Below, in pieces: positions 6,637-8,706 of a DNA stretch of 8,706 nt. Position 1 is the first letter of the stretch. Every line of letters begins with the position of its first letter. Below the pieces are notes generated by a model. The model ran no database searches. It was not told where the DNA came from and saw only the letters and a program-made list of their open reading frames with translations. The stretch is taken from contig ONXT01000166.1 of NCBI GenBank assembly GCA_900321845.1, positions 1 through 8,706 on the forward strand, given 5' to 3'. This DNA is from an uncultured Bacteroidales bacterium (GTDB lineage Bacteria; Bacteroidota; Bacteroidia; Bacteroidales; WCHB1-69). A program made the translations under genes and the position numbers.

Positions 6637-7407
6637 CTATTTATGTGGGTGGGAAAATTGTCGAATCAAACGGTATTTCTCGAAGATATTGTCGATGGAA
6701 TTGATTTTGCAGATAGTCCAGCCAGCGCTGCCGTCGAGGAAGCCCATTTTGAACAGATAGTCACGCACGAAACGCCAGCCAGCGTGAAGGAAGCCACCGA
6801 TCGCCGAAGCACGCCTGCCAGCTTCGACGGCTTCTTCTGCGGAAAGGCGTGCAAACTTGCGGGCCTGACGACGATGCTCTTCCTCACTGTAAAAACTGTA
6901 ATGCAGCAAATCGCCGGACAAATGCACCGTTGAAAAACCATCAGGAATCTGCAAGGTTTCGTGTACTTTTTTCCCAATCCAATGCACATCACGTCTGTTA
7001 AAAATGCGGATTTTCGTGTCAGGATACCAGCCGCCATGATGGATCCACTTTCCGCAGTAATTCATCAAGCGATTCATATTGAATACCTTACGCTCGATAT
7101 TCTGCGACTTTATGGCCAGAATGGAGGCTTGCAACTCCTCCGACAATGCCTCATCCGCATCAATGGAGAGTATCCAGTCGTTCGACGAGAGCGAATTGGC
7201 AAAATTCTTCGTTTCGATGTATCCCTGCCACGGACGAGCGACAAAGACAACGGGGAATTGCCTGCAGATGGACTCCGTCGCATCGGTGGAACAGGAATCC
7301 ACAACGACGATTTCATCGGCAACCGGCATCAACGACTCCAAACAACGTCGGATATTCCGCTCTTCGTTAAGCGTGATTACAACCGCTGTCAATTTGTTTG
7401 TTCTCAT
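6637..7407 (-). CDS. Glycosyltransferase family 2, WaaE/KdtX-like
   Basis: A 256-residue GT-A glycosyltransferase resembling WaaE/KdtX proteins, which add a beta-linked glucose to the inner core of lipopolysaccharide. It begins with TAVVITLNEERNI (7-19), then EIVVVDSCSTD (32-42) with D37 and D42 contacting the nucleotide. QGYIETKNFA (61-70) and ILSIDADE (79-86), with the metal-binding D83-x-D85, are highly typical of this subfamily. LLHYSFYSEEEH (167-178) and GFLDGSAGW (222-230) match its C-terminal half. Length equals the usual 250-260 residues. Glucosyl transfer to core is inferred from family resemblance only. The gene lies 29 bp after the sensor kinase and, unlike its neighbours, has a perfect AGGAGG before its ATG, which supports this start. 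Confidence 0.93.
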   Translation of the reverse strand: MRTNKLTAVVITLNEERNIRRCLESLMPVADEIVVVDSCSTDATESICRQFPVVFVARPWQGYIETKNFANSLSSNDWILSIDADEALSEELQASILAIKSQNIERKVFNMNRLMNYCGKWIHHGGWYPDTKIRIFNRRDVHWIGKKVHETLQIPDGFSTVHLSGDLLHYSFYSEEEHRRQARKFARLSAEEAVEAGRRASAIGGFLHAGWRFVRDYLFKMGFLDGSAGWTICKINSIDNIFEKYRLIRQFSHPHK

Positions 7408-7416
7408 CCGGCAAGC

Positions 7417-7422
7417 CCTCCT
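7417..7422 (-). promoter_or_regulatory. Canonical Shine-Dalgarno AGGAGG before the WaaE/KdtX-like gene
   Basis: On the - strand AGGAGG ends 9 bases before the ATG at 7407. It is the only full Shine-Dalgarno in front of a gene in this window; the other starts have none. Bacteroidetes generally use such motifs rarely, so this one stands out. It fixes the start codon and may allow re-initiation after the upstream kinase gene ends. Confidence 0.6.
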
Positions 7423-7436
7423 ATTTATCTGATACT

Positions 7437-8706
7437 CTATAACTTAGGGATTTTGATGAAGAATTCAGTGCCGACATTCTTCTCCGTCTTAAACGAAATT
7501 TCGCCTTGGAAGCCCACGACAATATTCTTTACTATCGGCAGACACAAACTGTACCCGCAATTGGAAGAAGAGAATTGCACAGAGAAGACCAATGCGAGAT
7601 TCTCCTCGTCCAATCCCCTGTCATTCGCAGCAAAATGCAGCAACCAATAGCGGGTGTCGGCATCTTCCTGCAGCGAAATCACCACCGACAATTTGCCGTT
7701 TTCATTTCGGTTGTTATCGGCATTCATCACCAGATTTTCAAGCATTTGACGGAAGAGTTTTTTGTCAACCATCGCATGGAAATCGTGCGATTCATCAATT
7801 TGAACCGAATAGTTGGTATTCAAGTTTCCGTAGAGGGTGCTTTGGAAATCCAGCAGCAGCGTTTTGAGGTTTTCAATTCTATTGATGCTCTGTTGAGTGG
7901 AGGCGAATTGCGAGAAAATGTCCGCCACCTCAGTCAGGACATCCACCTGATGGAGGATTTCTTCCGTCGTATCCGTCAACCTTTTATCGAAATCGGGACG
8001 TTGATTCTTCCATGCGCGCTCAAGCATCTGCATTTTCAGGCGCATGGGGGTAAGCGGATTCTTGATTTCATGCGCCACCTCCTGCGCCATATCGCGCCAA
8101 GCCGTTTCACGTGCAGATTTCGCCAACTGCTCGGCATCCTTTCTCAACTCCTCGACCATCCGGTTGTGTTCCTGAATCAGCTTCCCAATCTCCTCGTTCT
8201 CATCCCAATCCAAACGAATCGGAGAGTTCTTCCCCCTTCGCACTGCCAATGCTTGTCGCACGGAGCGCATTGAACGCGAAACAATAAAGTAAATCAGCAA
8301 CGAGGCAAGGAACGACAGCAGAATCATCAGAGAATAAAGCCGTAGATATTTGGAAATCCATATTGATTTCTCGAAATCAATGATGTAGGCATTCTTCACA
8401 TCCTTACAGCTGGCATAGCCGATTGTGGCGCCATTTGGGTCGACAATCACTTTATAAATAGTAATAGCCGTCACATTGCCTTCCCTGACTGTACTATAAT
8501 AATAGGGATAATTCCGGGCGAAGTGCTTCTTCGCCTCCTCTGTGAGTTGCAGGCCGGAGCTCAGCGCCTGCTTGTCGGATGAGAGGAAAACCTTGCCATT
8601 TTTATCATAAAAATTGATTTGGACATGGAAGTCGCGGGAAAGCTCTGTCAATCGGTGATTACAGACGGCAACACTATCGGGATACATCTTTGAGACCCGC
8701 TCGAAA
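7437..8706 (-). CDS. NtrY-like membrane sensor histidine kinase with degenerate ATP-binding boxes (partial, N-terminus beyond window)
   Basis: The frame is open to the right edge, so the N-terminus, probably with a first membrane helix, is missing. Residues are numbered from the Met at 8687. About 1-112 appear extracytoplasmic and sensor-like (QINFYDKNGKVFLSS, then a GYASCKD strand). A membrane helix lies at about 115-138, a HAMP linker at about 139-185, the dimerization/phospho-acceptor domain at about 190-265, and the ATPase domain at about 305-416. The H-box HEIKNPLTPMRL (206-217) is textbook, with H206. The N-box NLVMNA keeps N322. The G1 box reads NDRGLDEE (355-362), lacking the second glycine. 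The G2 box reads GYSLCL (378-383), with serine and cysteine where glycines belong. After that the sequence again follows the family (PIVKNIV to FFIKIP). The frame is uninterrupted. It is either a strongly diverged kinase or a pseudokinase. Position suggests co-transcription with the glycosyltransferases; no partner regulator is visible. Confidence 0.9.
   Translation of the reverse strand, partial: FERVSKMYPDSVAVCNHRLTELSRDFHVQINFYDKNGKVFLSSDKQALSSGLQLTEEAKKHFARNYPYYYSTVREGNVTAITIYKVIVDPNGATIGYASCKDVKNAYIIDFEKSIWISKYLRLYSLMILLSFLASLLIYFIVSRSMRSVRQALAVRRGKNSPIRLDWDENEEIGKLIQEHNRMVEELRKDAEQLAKSARETAWRDMAQEVAHEIKNPLTPMRLKMQMLERAWKNQRPDFDKRLTDTTEEILHQVDVLTEVADIFSQFASTQQSINRIENLKTLLLDFQSTLYGNLNTNYSVQIDESHDFHAMVDKKLFRQMLENLVMNADNNRNENGKLSVVISLQEDADTRYWLLHFAANDRGLDEENLALVFSVQFSSSNCGYSLCLPIVKNIVVGFQGEISFKTEKNVGTEFFIKIPKL

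Noticed and set aside
7539..7625. A frameshift as the cause of the odd G1/G2 boxes in the sensor kinase.
   Set aside because: Sequence before, between and after the boxes stays in the same frame and aligns with the family (N-box, EENLALVF, PIVKNIV, FFIKIP). Only substitutions and a two-residue deletion are needed.
6961..7650. A 229-codon + strand open frame spanning the kinase-glycosyltransferase junction.
   Set aside because: It is antisense to two well-supported genes and shows no family features.
7506..8273. A 255-codon open frame on the + strand opposite the sensor kinase.
   Set aside because: It lies wholly antisense to a gene with clear domain motifs, and its translation has no recognisable motif or plausible composition. 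It is a by-product of codon use on the other strand.
1..8706. CRISPR arrays, tRNA or rRNA genes, insertion sequences and prophage genes.
   Set aside because: No regularly spaced repeats, no tRNA-like cloverleaf segment between genes, and no transposase or integrase motifs were seen; gaps are all under 90 bp.

Overview
The window carries nine protein-coding genes plus a short tail of a tenth, packed at high density in two converging blocks: genes on the + strand up to base 4572 and genes on the - strand from 4569 to the right edge. No RNA gene, mobile element or CRISPR array was seen. The source is most likely a member of the Bacteroidetes (probably Bacteroidales-like). The reasons are a perfect TAnnTTTG promoter element just before a start codon, A/T-rich or otherwise non-Shine-Dalgarno leaders at nearly every start, a short ACT-less 2-hydroxyacid dehydrogenase of a type I associate with this phylum, and the gene order ruvX - def - TPR lipoprotein. 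This is inference from sequence features; no database was searched.

Left block (+ strand). A D-2-hydroxyacid dehydrogenase (46-1008) is coupled by an ATGA overlap to an MsbA-type ABC exporter (1005-2858). After an 88-bp gap holding a promoter comes a second unit: RuvX/YqgF (2947-3390), coupled by another ATGA overlap to peptide deformylase (3387-3941), then a TPR lipoprotein (3964-4572).

Right block (- strand, read right to left). A membrane-bound NtrY-like sensor histidine kinase, cut by the window edge (7437-8706), is followed by a WaaE/KdtX-like family 2 glycosyltransferase (6637-7407), a second family 2 glycosyltransferase (5729-6631) and a family 4 glycosyltransferase (4569-5690). Gaps of 29, 5 and 38 bp suggest one transcript. 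The two blocks meet head-on with overlapping stop codons at 4569-4572 and no visible terminator.

The shared theme is the cell envelope: three glycosyltransferases that probably build lipopolysaccharide core, O-antigen or another surface glycan, an exporter of the lipid A flippase type, a lipoprotein and a membrane sensor. RuvX and deformylase are housekeeping genes. The most unusual item is the sensor kinase: its phospho-acceptor histidine box is textbook, while three glycines of the ATP-binding G1 and G2 boxes are missing although the reading frame is intact, so it may be a pseudokinase. Most of the rest looks like ordinary chromosomal content, and I see no clear evidence of a wholly new system.
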